From Pseudevernia furfuracea (lineage: Eukaryota > Ascomycota > Lecanoromycetes > Lecanorales > Parmeliaceae), in contig JAIUPT010000033.1 of NCBI GenBank assembly GCA_022315425.1, positions 310,001-374,000 of the forward strand: a stretch of 64,000 nucleotides of DNA. The letters run 5' to 3'. Of this stretch, positions 1 through 10,779 are shown piece by piece (positions within the stretch are counted from its first letter, which is position 1; each line of letters opens with the position of its first letter). A program made the translations under genes and the position numbers. The notes under the pieces were generated by a model, which did not search any database, was not told the DNA's origin, and saw nothing but the letters and a program-made list of their open reading frames with translations.

Positions 1-1425
1 AACAAGCCAGTGCACAGCGGGTCGCAACCAAGGCAAATGTTCGGATAGTCGGCAAGACGTTTGCCGAAGTACGAAACAAGATAGAGGCAAACGGAAACAA
101 CCCTCTTGCCATTGAGATTTGTGAAAAGTTCAAGGGACTACTCGGGCTTTTTCTCCCTGCTCGATATGGTATCGATTCCGATTCCGATCCGATACAACTG
201 TATTGGGGGGCGGTCTACGTAATTATCGTATGAGTACTACTTAAGAATTTAGAGAACACACTGACGATACCCGGCGTGCAGGTCGCTGCGAGAAACGTTT
301 CTAAGAATTCGGGATTTCGCGGCTTCTCCTCAGCTTTGACTAGAATTACAGCCGACGCAGTTCGCCTTCACCAAGGCGTCTACTGCTCGGAGTACAAGCA
401 ATTTCCGGTTCCTGGGGTGTGGCGTGAAGAAGATACTATTGCTGAAAGCGCTGTCTTACTTTCCGCAATGATTGAGGCACTCGGGGCCATATTTCGCATC
501 CTAGTTGAGAGCGTTCGGTTCATTGACTCTAACCCTAAAATGGATGAGGCTTCTATGATGGAACCTTCATCAGTAGTCTCTCAGCACGCCAAAGAAGCAT
601 CCAAATTTCTCAGAGTAGCTAGAGACCAACTCATCAGAAAAGCTGATGGAAAAGACAAGAATGACACGACTGGTCCCGTCCTCACACCCGAGGCGATCAC
701 GATAACTCTTATGCGCAGACTTGTCTCCGGCGTCTATGGTAATGGAACGATTGATATCATCAATCTTTATGAAGAGTGCTTGGAGCATCTGGTACTCTAT
801 CGCTTTCGATACAGGTCAATTTGCTTAAGCTAACGTGAATCTCTAGGCTCTAAAAGTGAAATACGAAGCGAGTAGACGACTACTGCAGAAAATCAACGAG
901 TTCAAGGAGGAAATTGCAATAGTCTACAATGTTCTCAAACAGCAAGACAAAGTCTTGGCGAAGCTTCGCTTAGCACTCGATCCTAAAGAATTCAGAACAC
1001 CAAGCATCACTCGAAGATTGAGATTTGAGTATGAATGCAAGGATATCGATGAAATCGTACAATTAATACGGGGGCAGCAACAAAGCTGCGCTGAACTGGC
1101 GGACAGAGCCAAGTTTCTTGCGATCCAGAATGTTGAATTGGTGGAAACACTTCAGGACGACAACAGCAAAGCAATCTTCATATTCACTATGGTGACGGTG
1201 CTTTTCCTTCCTTCGTCTTTCGTGGCCGGCTTTTTCGGTATGAATGTTGCCGGTATAACCAACACGACAAGCACGGTGTCGCACTTCTGGGAGATTGCCT
1301 TGCCTTTGACTTTGGGTCTTATCATCCTTTGTAGTGTTGCAATTGGAGTGAAGGGCGAAGATATCTATTTCGCTTTTACTCGGATTTGGCGACATATCAA
1401 GAGGATTCCACCAACAGGGCAGTAG
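1..1425 (+). CDS. CorA-like transporter-domain protein, 5' end outside window
   Basis: Three exons can be joined in one phase: up to 227, 282-791 and 847-1425, with introns 228-281 (GTATGA...CAG) and 792-846 (GTACTC...TAG, branch-like GCTAAC). All joins are phase 0, giving about 437 residues in the window; the start lies to the left. The C-terminal 100 residues carry the CorA signature: a hydrophobic segment ending in FFGMN, then a loop and a second hydrophobic segment (about the last 45 residues). GMN is the selectivity-loop motif of CorA/Mrs2-type divalent cation channels. The N-terminal part is helical and contains a stretch (LYWGAVYVII) like those in fungal STAND-type proteins, so this may be a CorA-like domain used as a membrane module in a larger accessory protein rather than a housekeeping Mg2+ channel. 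CorA assignment is firm for the tail; the overall role is open. Confidence 0.72.
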
Positions 1426-1923
1426 TACGAGAGGATAAAGCGCAGAAGTTGTCACGAGTCGTGTGTGAAATATGAATAGTTTGATGACTATAATGCTGTG
1501 AGGCATCACGTGATTTTTCCTCACCACGTTCTTCCCTGTGAAGCCGTAATGTAGTTCGCGTCACGCCAGACGGTGCTGACTCCTCACACATCTTTCTCTA
1601 AAATCTCTACAATCCCGTCGCAAGACTGAGAAATCCGTAGCAGTACCGATAAAGCTAGCTAATTACACACATAGTCGTTCTTTCCATCTTTGTAACACGA
1701 TAAATCTTTAAGGTAGTCACGATTTCCATCTTTGATCTTGCCTTGAGCACCCCGATCGCTGTCTTCTCTCCGTCCAACAAAGACCTACACTAATTCCAAC
1801 GTAGCTTGGGTGTCATAATCAATGATCAAGAATGCTCAGTATCTGAACTCGTCTCGACCTTTTCTCGCAGCTCTTCAAGTCTGAGGCAAGTCAATAATGA
1901 TTTGATGATGAGGCAAGAGGGGC
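1426..1923. other. intergenic, convergent 3' ends
   Basis: The stretch separates the stops of the CorA-like gene (+) and the HeLo-like gene (-). Only short shadow frames occur; I see no RNA gene or repeat in it. Confidence 0.5.
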
Positions 1924-3456
1924 CTACCTAAGGAAGACTTGAGCATGATAGTCTTTGAGCAACTCTAACAGATACGGTTTCCAGCCAGTCTTCTCCGGGT
2001 ACTGGTATTTCTCTGGGCGTCCAAAGTGCGAGGTCGACCGTCGATCGTGAAGGCAAAAGGCAGTGGCTTTGCAATACTGAGAGCCCATGGATTGTTGAAC
2101 CAATGTCAGCATCTTTGACGTTCTCAAATCAAGTTCTTGGATTTCTGTCGGCGCAGCCTGTTCACGATTACTAAGGGCTATCTCGACCAACAACACGCCA
2201 ATACGGAAGAGCTGCGACGGTTCTGCTAGAGCCTCTGGATCCTCAAAAGACAGCTCGTCGAGATCCAATGTCTGTACTTCCAGAACGTAGGGTTGTCGCC
2301 CGTCTTTTATCTTCATCCTTCGGAATCGTTTACTATTCAGAGATGCGAGCCACGGCGTGCCAAGGAGATGGAGGGCGCACTCGACCAACTTGTAAGCCAA
2401 CTCTATCCTAACAGAGAAGGGCAGAGTCCGCGCTGAGTTTGTGGTACTCGATACCTTCTCTTTGTATAAGATTTGCGCCAAATCATGAGTCTCGGGTGTC
2501 AATGTAACGTTTGCTGGCGGCTTGGCTACGCGGAAATAAGACTTAGTGGTATTGGCAAATTTGGGTCGAATAACGATGCCTAAATTGGAAGCCGACTTCA
2601 TGGCGAAAACAGCGAGGTCTGGGTTCTCGTACTCCTCAAACCCGCCCTTTTCACTGACCGGGGTTGCAGGCCTCGCAACACTTTCGATCGTTATCTCCTG
2701 CAGTCCTGCTGGAGAATCACGACTTTGCGTGAAGAGATGATAGAAGAGACTGGAAGAATTGTCCGATGATCCATGTCTAATTCTGCTTTGCAGCGCCTCA
2801 GTCCCGATCAAATCTATCTGCAGACTGCATTCTCTCGTCGATTTGCTGCAGGCGCGATACAATGCTATCGATGCTGCCCTCGTCCAGATGGCATCCGCCA
2901 GAAAATTGCTTGTTGAATTCCCTGAAAGTGGGCCGACTGCTCTCGTTGCGAGTAGACCATGCAGAGAACTAAAGGCCACTTCCGAATAGGTCCAAAGTTC
3001 GTCTATTGAGCTGCTCAGTCCTATAGCAAGCTCTAATATGGTGGGAGGCTTGGCGACTATGGCCGGACTCTTCTTGGCCGAAACTTTTTGCAGAGCGCGC
3101 TTCCACGACGACTGAGACCTCATGTTAACGCCGTCGTGCTTCGTAGCTTGTATTTTCTCATTGTTGAAGAAAGAGGGTCGAGACTTAATCTTGCTACGTT
3201 CTCTAGCCGCGGCTTCTATGTTTTGTACTGTATTGGAAATCGTTTGTAATAGCTTTTGGATCTGCGTCAATCCTTGTGTGCCCCAAAGAGCTGTGGGAGT
3301 GTCGAGGTTGTTGTCCAGCCAAGTCTTTTGCCATATTTGAAGTTTCTGCTGGCTAGTCTCCAAGCTTCTTGCGACCTGCTTGTCGCCGAAGATTCTCTCG
3401 TGCACACGTAATATATCTTCTTGAATCTTTCCGGATGCAAGCGATAAAGGATCCAT
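1924..3456 (-). CDS. HeLo-like / DUF7580-type protein
   Basis: Uninterrupted 510-codon frame with ATG at 3456. The first 90 residues (MDPLSLASGKIQEDIL..., then a WGTQGLTQIQKLL segment) resemble the N-terminal helical HeLo-like domain of fungal prion-inhibition and cell-death proteins. Residues about 290-505 resemble the DUF7580 module found downstream of such domains: a motif around LLGTPWL, a segment LFRIGVLLVEIAL, and a final helix with CKATAF. The module looks like the C-lobe of a protein kinase fold without catalytic residues. Family knowledge: HeLo proteins act at the plasma membrane in heterokaryon incompatibility, usually triggered by a partner NLR. The gene is divergent from the kinase gene at 3853 with only 396 bp between starts, suggesting co-regulation. 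The N-terminal assignment is by eye and could be another helical fungal domain. Confidence 0.62.
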   Translation of the reverse strand: MDPLSLASGKIQEDILRVHERIFGDKQVARSLETSQQKLQIWQKTWLDNNLDTPTALWGTQGLTQIQKLLQTISNTVQNIEAAARERSKIKSRPSFFNNEKIQATKHDGVNMRSQSSWKRALQKVSAKKSPAIVAKPPTILELAIGLSSSIDELWTYSEVAFSSLHGLLATRAVGPLSGNSTSNFLADAIWTRAASIALYRACSKSTRECSLQIDLIGTEALQSRIRHGSSDNSSSLFYHLFTQSRDSPAGLQEITIESVARPATPVSEKGGFEEYENPDLAVFAMKSASNLGIVIRPKFANTTKSYFRVAKPPANVTLTPETHDLAQILYKEKVSSTTNSARTLPFSVRIELAYKLVECALHLLGTPWLASLNSKRFRRMKIKDGRQPYVLEVQTLDLDELSFEDPEALAEPSQLFRIGVLLVEIALSNREQAAPTEIQELDLRTSKMLTLVQQSMGSQYCKATAFCLHDRRSTSHFGRPEKYQYPEKTGWKPYLLELLKDYHAQVFLR

Positions 3457-3471
3457 ATTCCACTTCTACGT

Positions 3472-3517
3472 CAATTGAATGAACCGCAAATAGGCAATTG
3501 AATGAACCGGAAATAGG
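3472..3517. repeat. 23-bp tandem duplication
   Basis: Two adjacent 23-bp units (3472-3494 and 3495-3517) beginning CAATTGAATGAACCG differ at one position (C/G at unit position 16). The block lies 16 bp upstream of the ATG of the HeLo-like gene, in its 5' leader or core promoter. Confidence 0.9.
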
Positions 3518-3758
3518 TGTTCGAGCTTCATGGAGTTATGAGAAGGACAGTGAGCTTCCAGTGGTTGGTGGCGATGCAACGAGGCATTATTTGTTAGAGG
3601 CTGAGCTTACGTGCGAGGGGCCGCATGCTTACATGCGGTGTAAACGATAAGGCCGAGCCAATAAGCTGCCTTCACTGCCTTGCCGAGCATGAGCGTCGAA
3701 CACGCCCACTTTTGGCGGAGCTGTTCACAGTGACGAGGCATCGTCTCTCAGCAATACA

Positions 3759-3822
3759 AATCATATTGCGCATCATTGCTCTGTCATATAAATCATATTG
3801 CGCATCATTGCTCTGTCATATA
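3759..3822. repeat. 32-bp perfect tandem duplication
   Basis: Two identical 32-bp units (3759-3790 and 3791-3822) starting AATCATATTGCGCATC. The block ends 30 bp before the chosen kinase ATG at 3853, so it lies in the presumed leader or core promoter. Identity of the copies indicates a recent event. Confidence 0.93.
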
Positions 3823-3852
3823 AGCTTATCTGCCCGAACATGTGCAGCAAGC

Positions 3853-6278
3853 ATGGCACCTCCGCCGACCAATGGTCATCGACCAGTAACACTGATTGAG
3901 GCCGCTCGCAAATGCCAGACCCACCTCGAAACACTCAGACAGTATGCGCAGAAGAGCAAGGCTGAACATCATACCTTCGCAACGAAGACTCTCCTGGATG
4001 AGGTGATAAGACACACAAATGGAAGCATCGGATCACTGAAGACTTGGACGACAGAGATCGAGAAAGGCCGACAGACGTCAGTCGAGAGCATCATTAATAC
4101 AGTCAATGCCTACTTCGAGCAATTGGAAGAAGATATCACAGCAGCTGAGGTCGCTCTTGAACAAAGGTGTCATCTTCGTTGGCTAAGATTCTGTGGCAGA
4201 GATCTCATCAAAAGGTTTGTACGCGGATCGAAACATCGCTACGATCCTTTAGCTAATTTAAGGCAAGGGAAGAAGCAAATGAGCGGCTCATGCAAGCTCT
4301 AGCTGATGTCAGCGCCACAATCGAGATCCTACAGAACCAAATCAAGACAGTCTTGCGAGATTCTCCGGACCAGAAAGAGCGCGACTCCAAGATTCATGAA
4401 GTCCTACACCGAAGGTCAAAATCATACGGGGTGTTCAAGAATGCACTAGGGAATATGTCTCAGCAAGAACGACAAATCATCCGTTTTGGAGCCCTGCCAT
4501 GGCTATGGAAGGAATTTCCACAAAAGATGGACTTGGATGATAAAGTTGGCAATCCCGATGACCCTGGCGACGGAATAATGTATAATGAATCCGATGTGAA
4601 CAAAGCGATTGTTGTACTCAAGGACTTCTACGATGCCTGGTCAGAAACAACAATACGTACACACCCTGGGATGGCAGGCTCGTTGCCTAAAGTGACACAG
4701 ATAACGAGCATGGCAAAGATCTGCCTGATTCTATGTGGCATGAAGCAGGAGAGATTGGTTGATTGCTTCTGTGAAAGTCAGAAGAGGGACGTCGACCTAC
4801 CATTATCGGCGGCGACTGTGGAACAAATAATGTACCAACATCCTTCACATGCTGCAACCTTTGCCACAGAACAATACAGGGCCGTCAGTCGAAAGTGGGA
4901 TGATGGAGATCACATTGAGATACCGGAGGAAGAGCCCCTGCCGCTTTGTTTCGATGGCAATTATGGGAAGGGATCCTACGGGACCGTACAGAGGTATAAA
5001 GATGCCTTCAAGCCTGTACTTTATGCTGTCAAGGAGCAGAATTCAGCGGATGCGCGAAATCACCTACAGAGAGAGATTGCACAGTTAAAGAAGGTCAATC
5101 ATCGACACATCGTCCAATTTGTCAAATCTTATCAGCGAGGGTCACGATACGCGCTCCTCATAAGACCTGCGGCGACCACAGACCTCGAAAAACTTCTTGG
5201 GAGGTACCGGAGAAATCACTACGCGTATCAAAAACATAATGAAGAACAGCGCACAGCTCGCATATTGCTCAGACCTGTCATGTTGACAGCTTTTGGATGC
5301 TTGAGTCACAGTCTCTCCCATATCCACGGGCGGAAAATAAGACACAAAGATATCAAGCCTGCCAACATATTATATGAGAAGGAGTTGTCAAAAGATCGCC
5401 CAGCAAGATTCCTGTGGGCAGACTTCGGCCTTGCGTATCATTTTGGCGCAACGGGAAGTAGTAAGACAAGGAGCTTGTCTCAATACTCCAGACGCTACGC
5501 CACTCCAGAAAGAATGATAGAGAGTCAAGCTGCCTTAGACGCGAAGGCCGCCGGTATGGCCGGAGTGCATACGGATCAAGATACGGATGGAGAAAGCGAG
5601 GCCTCCGATTCCGAGACAGAATCTCCCAATACAAGACCTGCAAATGGACGTAGTTCGGACATCTTCTCCTTCGGCTGCGTCTTTCTCGAGATTCTCAGCG
5701 TTGTGACAGAAGCTGAGATACCAAACGCTGATTCTGATTCATACGAATTTTGGAGGAACATAACTGAGCTGCAGGCATGGGCGGAGATTCAAATGCGTCG
5801 ATTGGAGCCAAGCAGCCCACTGAGAGTCCCTTTCGCGCTGGCCATAAAGATGATCAGGTTGAAAGCGAGGAAACGACCATCAATCGACAAGATTGTCGAA
5901 GTTCTGGCAGACGTAGACGCAGCCGTAGCGAAGGAGCTTTTCTGCGCTTCGTGCCTCCAAGAAGTCGAGGAGTCAAAATTAGAGCGCGAAAAGCCCAGCA
6001 ATCTACCCGGACTTGACAGAGACAGATATGACACCAAATCATCCGAGAACACCGAGTCTGGAAGTAGTGAAGTTGATGCTTACGAGCGCCTTGCCAGTCA
6101 ACCTGGGCCTTCCAAAGGGGTCAACGGACACGCGCACGAGCATTCTCCAGCACTGGTGTCCACAATTGGGCCTCAACTTGTACCAGAGGACCCTCAAGTG
6201 ACCGAGACGGCTTCAAGGAGCTCGATCTCTCAAGCTAATATAGTCCTCAATTTGCGCACGATTCGATTTTCCGAATGA
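3853..6278 (+). CDS. Ser/Thr protein kinase with N-terminal helical domain
   Basis: Two exons, 3853-4214 and 4268-6278, joined across a 53-nt intron (AG/GTTTGT, branch-like GCTAAT, CAAG acceptor) give about 790 residues. A 44-nt intron 4219-4262 is a possible alternative. The start is the ATG of MAPPPTNGHR; upstream in-frame sequence runs into the tandem repeat. Residues 1-330 are helical and charged, with no family I recognise. The kinase domain follows: glycine loop GKGSYGTV near residue 353, VAIK-type lysine in AVKEQ, catalytic loop RHKDIKPANIL near 478 (HKD instead of HRD), ADFG near 505, ATPE for APE, and SDIFSFGC. All catalytic residues are present, so it should be active. The C-terminal 130 residues are Ser/Glu-rich. 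It is divergent from the HeLo-like gene, which suggests a shared pathway. Confidence 0.82.
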
Positions 6279-7413
6279 AACACGTCCGGAACCTAGAATA
6301 CACGTGATTACTCCCACCACATTCTTTCGTCAAGAGAATGTCCCAAAAGCCTACACCGGATCATGGACAGACTCAGCTACACCACCAGAGATCGATTTCT
6401 ACTATCAGCCTTCTGCACCTTGACTTCCTACCCTACTTGGTGATAATAAAGCCATTGACGCTTTTACGTTTCAAAGAGCTGCTACTAAGGGGGCTATATT
6501 TGCACAACAACTTTTCAGGGTCACCCAGGTATATGTACACGACTCCTGCTTTGAGAATTTTTATCTTCGACTTAGCGTTGGCGTTGGTGTTCAAAGTGCA
6601 TTCTTTGGAATCCCATCAGCTAAGCCCACGCTGCATTGAGAGGCATACTATGCCGTCGCGAACTTTCAATACTAATGAGACGGTGCTGATGTACAAAGAT
6701 ATGGTACATGCATTTATGGAACGACATGTATGGGTATGGCATTTTTTTGTTTGAGATCCTGGGCATGGATTACTTGGTAATTTAATAGCGTCTTGGGGGC
6801 TTTTTGGGGGGGTTTTTTTCGAGTATGTCACATTGGCGGCGTCGGTCATGATACCCTTATACCCACAAAAGTCTTTACGGTTTGCGAGTTGGATGTATGT
6901 GTATTCCTCTTTGAGCGTTTACTGAAGTCGACTTTGAGGGAGGATCAGACATGAAAAGTTTTTCTCGTTAGCCAAGAATCGCGCGCGATAGGGTCAACCA
7001 GATGTTCAGAGGACCTTTGAACAGAGATAGGAAAGTGATTTTGATAATCAGTGGATCAATGTAGTGGACGTTTCTCGACTCTTTGGAAATGGCTTGAGCA
7101 GATTGTTTGATGTCTTGTTCATTGGAGTCTTACGAGAAGCCCAGCCAGAAAATCCTAGAGACGCCGAACATGAGAGGACACGGTCAAGGAGGTGACGGTT
7201 CAGTAGAGCGCTACTTTCAGATGCCCTCGGCTGCCCTCTGCGGCTCCAAGACTCCAACTTCCATTGCGGATAATGCACCATTTCACGAATTCTTCGATAA
7301 TGATGCCAAGACGCTAAAAGAGGTGTGATGTTGAAATTCAGCACAATGAAGCTACGAATAAGACTGTCTTGACGGTGATGGACCAATATACTGATGCTTC
7401 AAACTTCCTGGCT
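6279..7413. other. gene-poor stretch with a broken coding relic
   Basis: After the kinase stop no convincing gene is seen. Frames between 7107 and 7408 (+) look coding in composition but change frame near 7320, so they are at best a relic: one frame ends FFDNDAKTLKEV, another ends MDQYTDASNFLASML just before 7408. The 138-codon frame at 6338-6754 has no recognisable features. Confidence 0.35.
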
Positions 7414-7937
7414 TCAATGTTGTAGTTCAACTGATAGCTTGACCACTGACAAGATATCATCATCCACCAAGCTACTGTACAACTCACCCGTCAGTCCCCA
7501 ATCAGCATCTCAGAAAACTCGCCGATACACGCAAGCCGTGGTCTTGGTCTTCCCGCCGGTCACAAGTCTATCAAAGACTCCACCTCCGCCACCCGTGGCC
7601 ATTGATTCAGATGCTCTTCGCGCCGCCCAACCCACAACTTTCGCCTTCTCTCCAGGCTCATCTTTCACAGAGTACAACATTGCGTCGCGGCACCTACCAT
7701 AGGCCGACGTAGACTCTTTGAAGGGTGGAAAGTCTCTCGTCTCCCATATCCACAGCTTCTTGCGAGTGGGCTCGCCTTTGGAATCACGGTCGGTTCTGTC
7801 GAACACGATCTGACCGCGACTGTAGATCGCTGTTGGCTTTTGTGTTCGTCAGCACTACTGCTCGTCACTTGGGATCTATGGGACGCTTATACTCCTTCCT
7901 GGGGCTGAAGGGGGTCGCTAATCACTTCGGACATCAT
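7414..7937 (-). CDS. small hypothetical protein, three exons
   Basis: Exons 7937-7893, 7836-7529 and 7474-7414 join into 137 codons. Intron 7892-7837 (GTATAA...AAAAG, branch CTGAC) and intron 7528-7475 (GTATCG...TACAG, branch CTGAC) are 56 and 54 nt, typical for the genome. The start is the tandem ATG ATG at 7937; the region upstream on this strand is pyrimidine-rich, as expected of a fungal 5' leader. The protein begins MMSEVISDPLQPQEG and contains a conserved-looking core (AIYSRGQIVFDR, then RKKLWIWETRDFPPFKE). I do not recognise a family; there is no signal peptide or membrane span. If the second intron is not used the protein stops at 7510 instead. Confidence 0.5.
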
Positions 7938-8689
7938 TGAAGGGTGTGAATACTCGTTGGCACGTCCTCACTGGTACTACGGGCGGCAAGTCGCTGATGA
8001 CTGCTTCTTGAGGAGGGTTCCAACGGTAACGAATGGGTTTTGATGGTTGAGAATGTGGTTTTGGGCAGTATTGATGATGATAGGATTTGCAGAAGGTGAT
8101 GGAAAGGAGATTTAAAATGTTGAAAGACAGTGGAAGGAGGGAGAGGGTGAATAAGCGGTCAGAGAAGGGGGGTCAGTGACACGAAACAACGAGGATGCTT
8201 CTCGTTACCTCGTGATCTCTATAACACATAGACTGAGTCGGTCGTGGAAAGTGTTCAACGCCCAAGTCCGAAACAATGTTCACTTAGGCGATCTAGGTAG
8301 CGCTTACGGTCATCAGTCTTAAAAATACTCAGCGTCCGACTAATTCAACATCAAACATTTCAGATCAGAGCTGGAAGAAAGCGTGGACAAAGATGTCTAG
8401 TCCTCTTAAGACGGCGAGATCTTATACGTCTACACTTTTTTCGATACAATTAAAGTTGTTGTATGTAAGAAATTTTTACAAACATTGAATTCGACTGCTT
8501 TTACAAAGGCTATGAGATTATTTCGAGATTTTAAGTTATCATATATTAAGGTAGTTCTATAGATATACAGATTCACGAAAGGTTTTCTTCGATGTGAATT
8601 AAAGTTGATAATGTCAAAGCCAGTCTGTAGAGACATGGATCCGACAATTTTGGAGCAAAAGACTATATATATCATACCTTAAAACATCG
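7938..8689. other. intergenic with AT-rich island
   Basis: The first 250 bp are a likely promoter and leader for the small gene (-). From about 8430 to 8690 the sequence turns strongly AT-rich, with runs such as TATATATAT and frames full of stops, which is the look of a RIP-degraded relic. No intact gene is visible. Confidence 0.45.
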
Positions 8690-9808
8690 ATGAAACTTTT
8701 CCCTTTACCTCCGGAGAATGAAGAAGTAAGTAATCCTTCACGAGATTGAGAACAAGGCCAACCGAGACACATTGGACAAGTTCACCACGTCTATTTACCA
8801 AAACTCTGACAAAGCCAAGTGGCACGAGGAGTTCGGACCGGGGAATCTTTCAGACATAGATTGGCAAGAAGACCAGGACGAAGACACCTCCGCCAAATCT
8901 TCCGAAGAGCCAGAGAACCGCCAAGCTTCAAAAGAGATGGTAGCTATCGGAAACTCCTTCGACCGCTCCTCCGAGGAGACCGCCGATCAGACTCCCGAAG
9001 GGTCCAAGCTCCTCATGGCATCTCAGGGGTCTTCGTCGACTGAGCTTAACGAAGACACGGAGAAGAATACACTAACTGCTCCGACCGAAATTACCAAGGC
9101 GACTCCAAGGGGGAAGGAAATACCTCTGGAAGACAACTCTGACATCTCGTTCGCAACTCCAAAAGGGAAGAAAACACCTCTGGAAGACAACTCTGACATC
9201 TCGTTCGAAACTCCAAAAGGGAAGAAAATACATACCTCTGGACTCTGATATCTCGTTCGCAGCTCCAAAAGGGAAGAAAATACCTCTGGAAGAAATCGCT
9301 GCCGCTGACGTATCGATCGATCATCGAATCAATCGCCCGATATACGTCAGTTGGGCGTTATCGGGCTGTCGACTTGGGGGGGGGTCACGGGCTACCTACT
9401 ACCAAGAAAGAGTTGAAGCCAGTACCAGACCAAGTCACGAAAGACTACGAGGAGGCAACCAAGGCCCTTGAGAAGATGAAGCGCGACAAGGGGAAGGCCA
9501 AGCCTAAGGCCGTGGCCGGACACACGGGAAGCATCTCTGACGTCGGTGATGAGGAGTGGTTTGAACTTGGGGATGACGATATGGAGAAGGCTTGGAGTGC
9601 TGCCAATGATGTGAAGGAGGAAGTTCATTTCCTAGGGAAACGCTCAGCCTCACCAAGCTTCGCGGAAACCAACCCCAACAAGAAGGCCAAGACTGATACG
9701 AAGCCCGGAAAGGTCTTGGACTTTCAACCCTCTGCGATTCCGGGCGGTGATGTGCTTAATATTCTTGTCGCGCCTGATCAATCAGTTTCTTTTCTTATCA
9801 GCTTATGA
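8690..9808 (+). pseudogene. frame-broken repeat ORF, Lys/Asp/Glu-rich
   Basis: A first exon 8690-8725 (MKLFPLPPENEE) can be spliced over 8726-8780 (GTAAGT...CAAG) into the frame that runs to 9248. This frame holds 54-bp tandem units encoding an 18-residue repeat (TPKGKKTPLEDNSDISFE). The third copy has lost two bases net, shifting the frame; a second shift lies near a run of nine G at 9376-9384, after which an open frame (9374-9808) encodes a charged tail with an NLS-like GKRSAS...NKKAK stretch. Either a pseudogene or a fast-evolving gene with contingency-type tracts; assembly error at the G run cannot be excluded. Family unknown. Confidence 0.45.
9102..9294 (+). repeat. 54-bp coding tandem repeat, about 3.6 copies
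   Basis: Units start at 9102, 9156, 9210 (52 bp, frame-shifting) and 9262 (partial). Copies one and two are nearly identical; copy three carries a 4-nt insertion and a 6-nt deletion. Confidence 0.88.
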
Positions 9809-10779
9809 GTGATAGTCAAGGCCGCTAACGGATCGACTCTTGGAATCATCGCCTGGCTAGTGCTTAAGACTGAAATAGATAAGTGGTAAGGCACTCTATC
9901 GGAGAACTTTGGAGTCATTACAAAAGAAGAATTAGTACTCTTGAAAGCCGGGAGACGAATAGTATTCAAAAAAAAAGGGCTGCGAGAGGTATGAAATATC
10001 GGATTGGAACCAGACGAAGTCAGGGACGATGTACAAGAAAAAAAAAGAGGGGCAGGATGGCGCGTAGTTATATAGCTTGGACTCATCACGCTGCCGAATA
10101 CCTCGGTATGATAGCATGCATAGTCATAGTCAAGCTCATGCTCTGGATCCCGCGGCACAGCGAATGCCTGCCACACTACTAGGTCCGAGGTTACAAGACT
10201 CTTCTAGATATTGTGGTTGCATATCAACACTCCGCGCCTGATCAGGAATATTTTTCGGCGGATAGCGTGGCATGGCTTGCTCGCCCGCGCATCCTTTTTT
10301 AGCCTCATCTGCTCCATGCATCCAGCTGAGCAATGCTGATGGAGAGGAATTTTGATGAATTGAAAAGAAAAGCGATATGCTGGAGGGAGTTTCCATCCGC
10401 GAAAAGCCGATTGTTCCCTATGTTACGCCTGTCGTTGATGTGCTATCAAGCGTTGGCAGCAGGCAAGTCGTTAGAAAGAATTGGCATACTCAAATCAGGG
10501 TATCAAGCCGACATTCATGAGCGAAAGAAAATTGTACTCCCCGTCATCACCAGGCTTGATATTTGTGAAACGGGTATTGCGTGAACTGCAACTCTCTCTG
10601 ACAGCACGCGTGATAGTAAAAGTTTGGACAGGAAGGAGAGACCTATTGTTACATCGTTATGCCATAGAGCGCCGTATTACAACGGTGCGCATCTCCCCCT
10701 CTACCTCTCACGAACGATACGATACCCTCTCATTTATAACTTGTACAGTGGCCATCCATGCACCAAGGAAGGACAATGA
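9809..10779. other. intergenic, nothing supported
   Basis: This is the downstream region of the PXA-PX gene (-). Frames here are short or antisense shadows; no RNA gene or repeat is recognised. Confidence 0.4.

Larger units (their letters stand above)
3457..3852. promoter_or_regulatory. shared divergent promoter with two tandem duplications
   Basis: This 396 bp interval separates the ATGs of the HeLo-like gene (-) and the kinase gene (+), so it must hold both promoters. It contains two independent direct duplications (3472-3517 and 3759-3822), listed separately. Confidence 0.6.

Noticed and set aside
6338..6754. 138-codon plus frame after the kinase
   Set aside because: No domain, no splice context, and composition of non-coding 3' flank.
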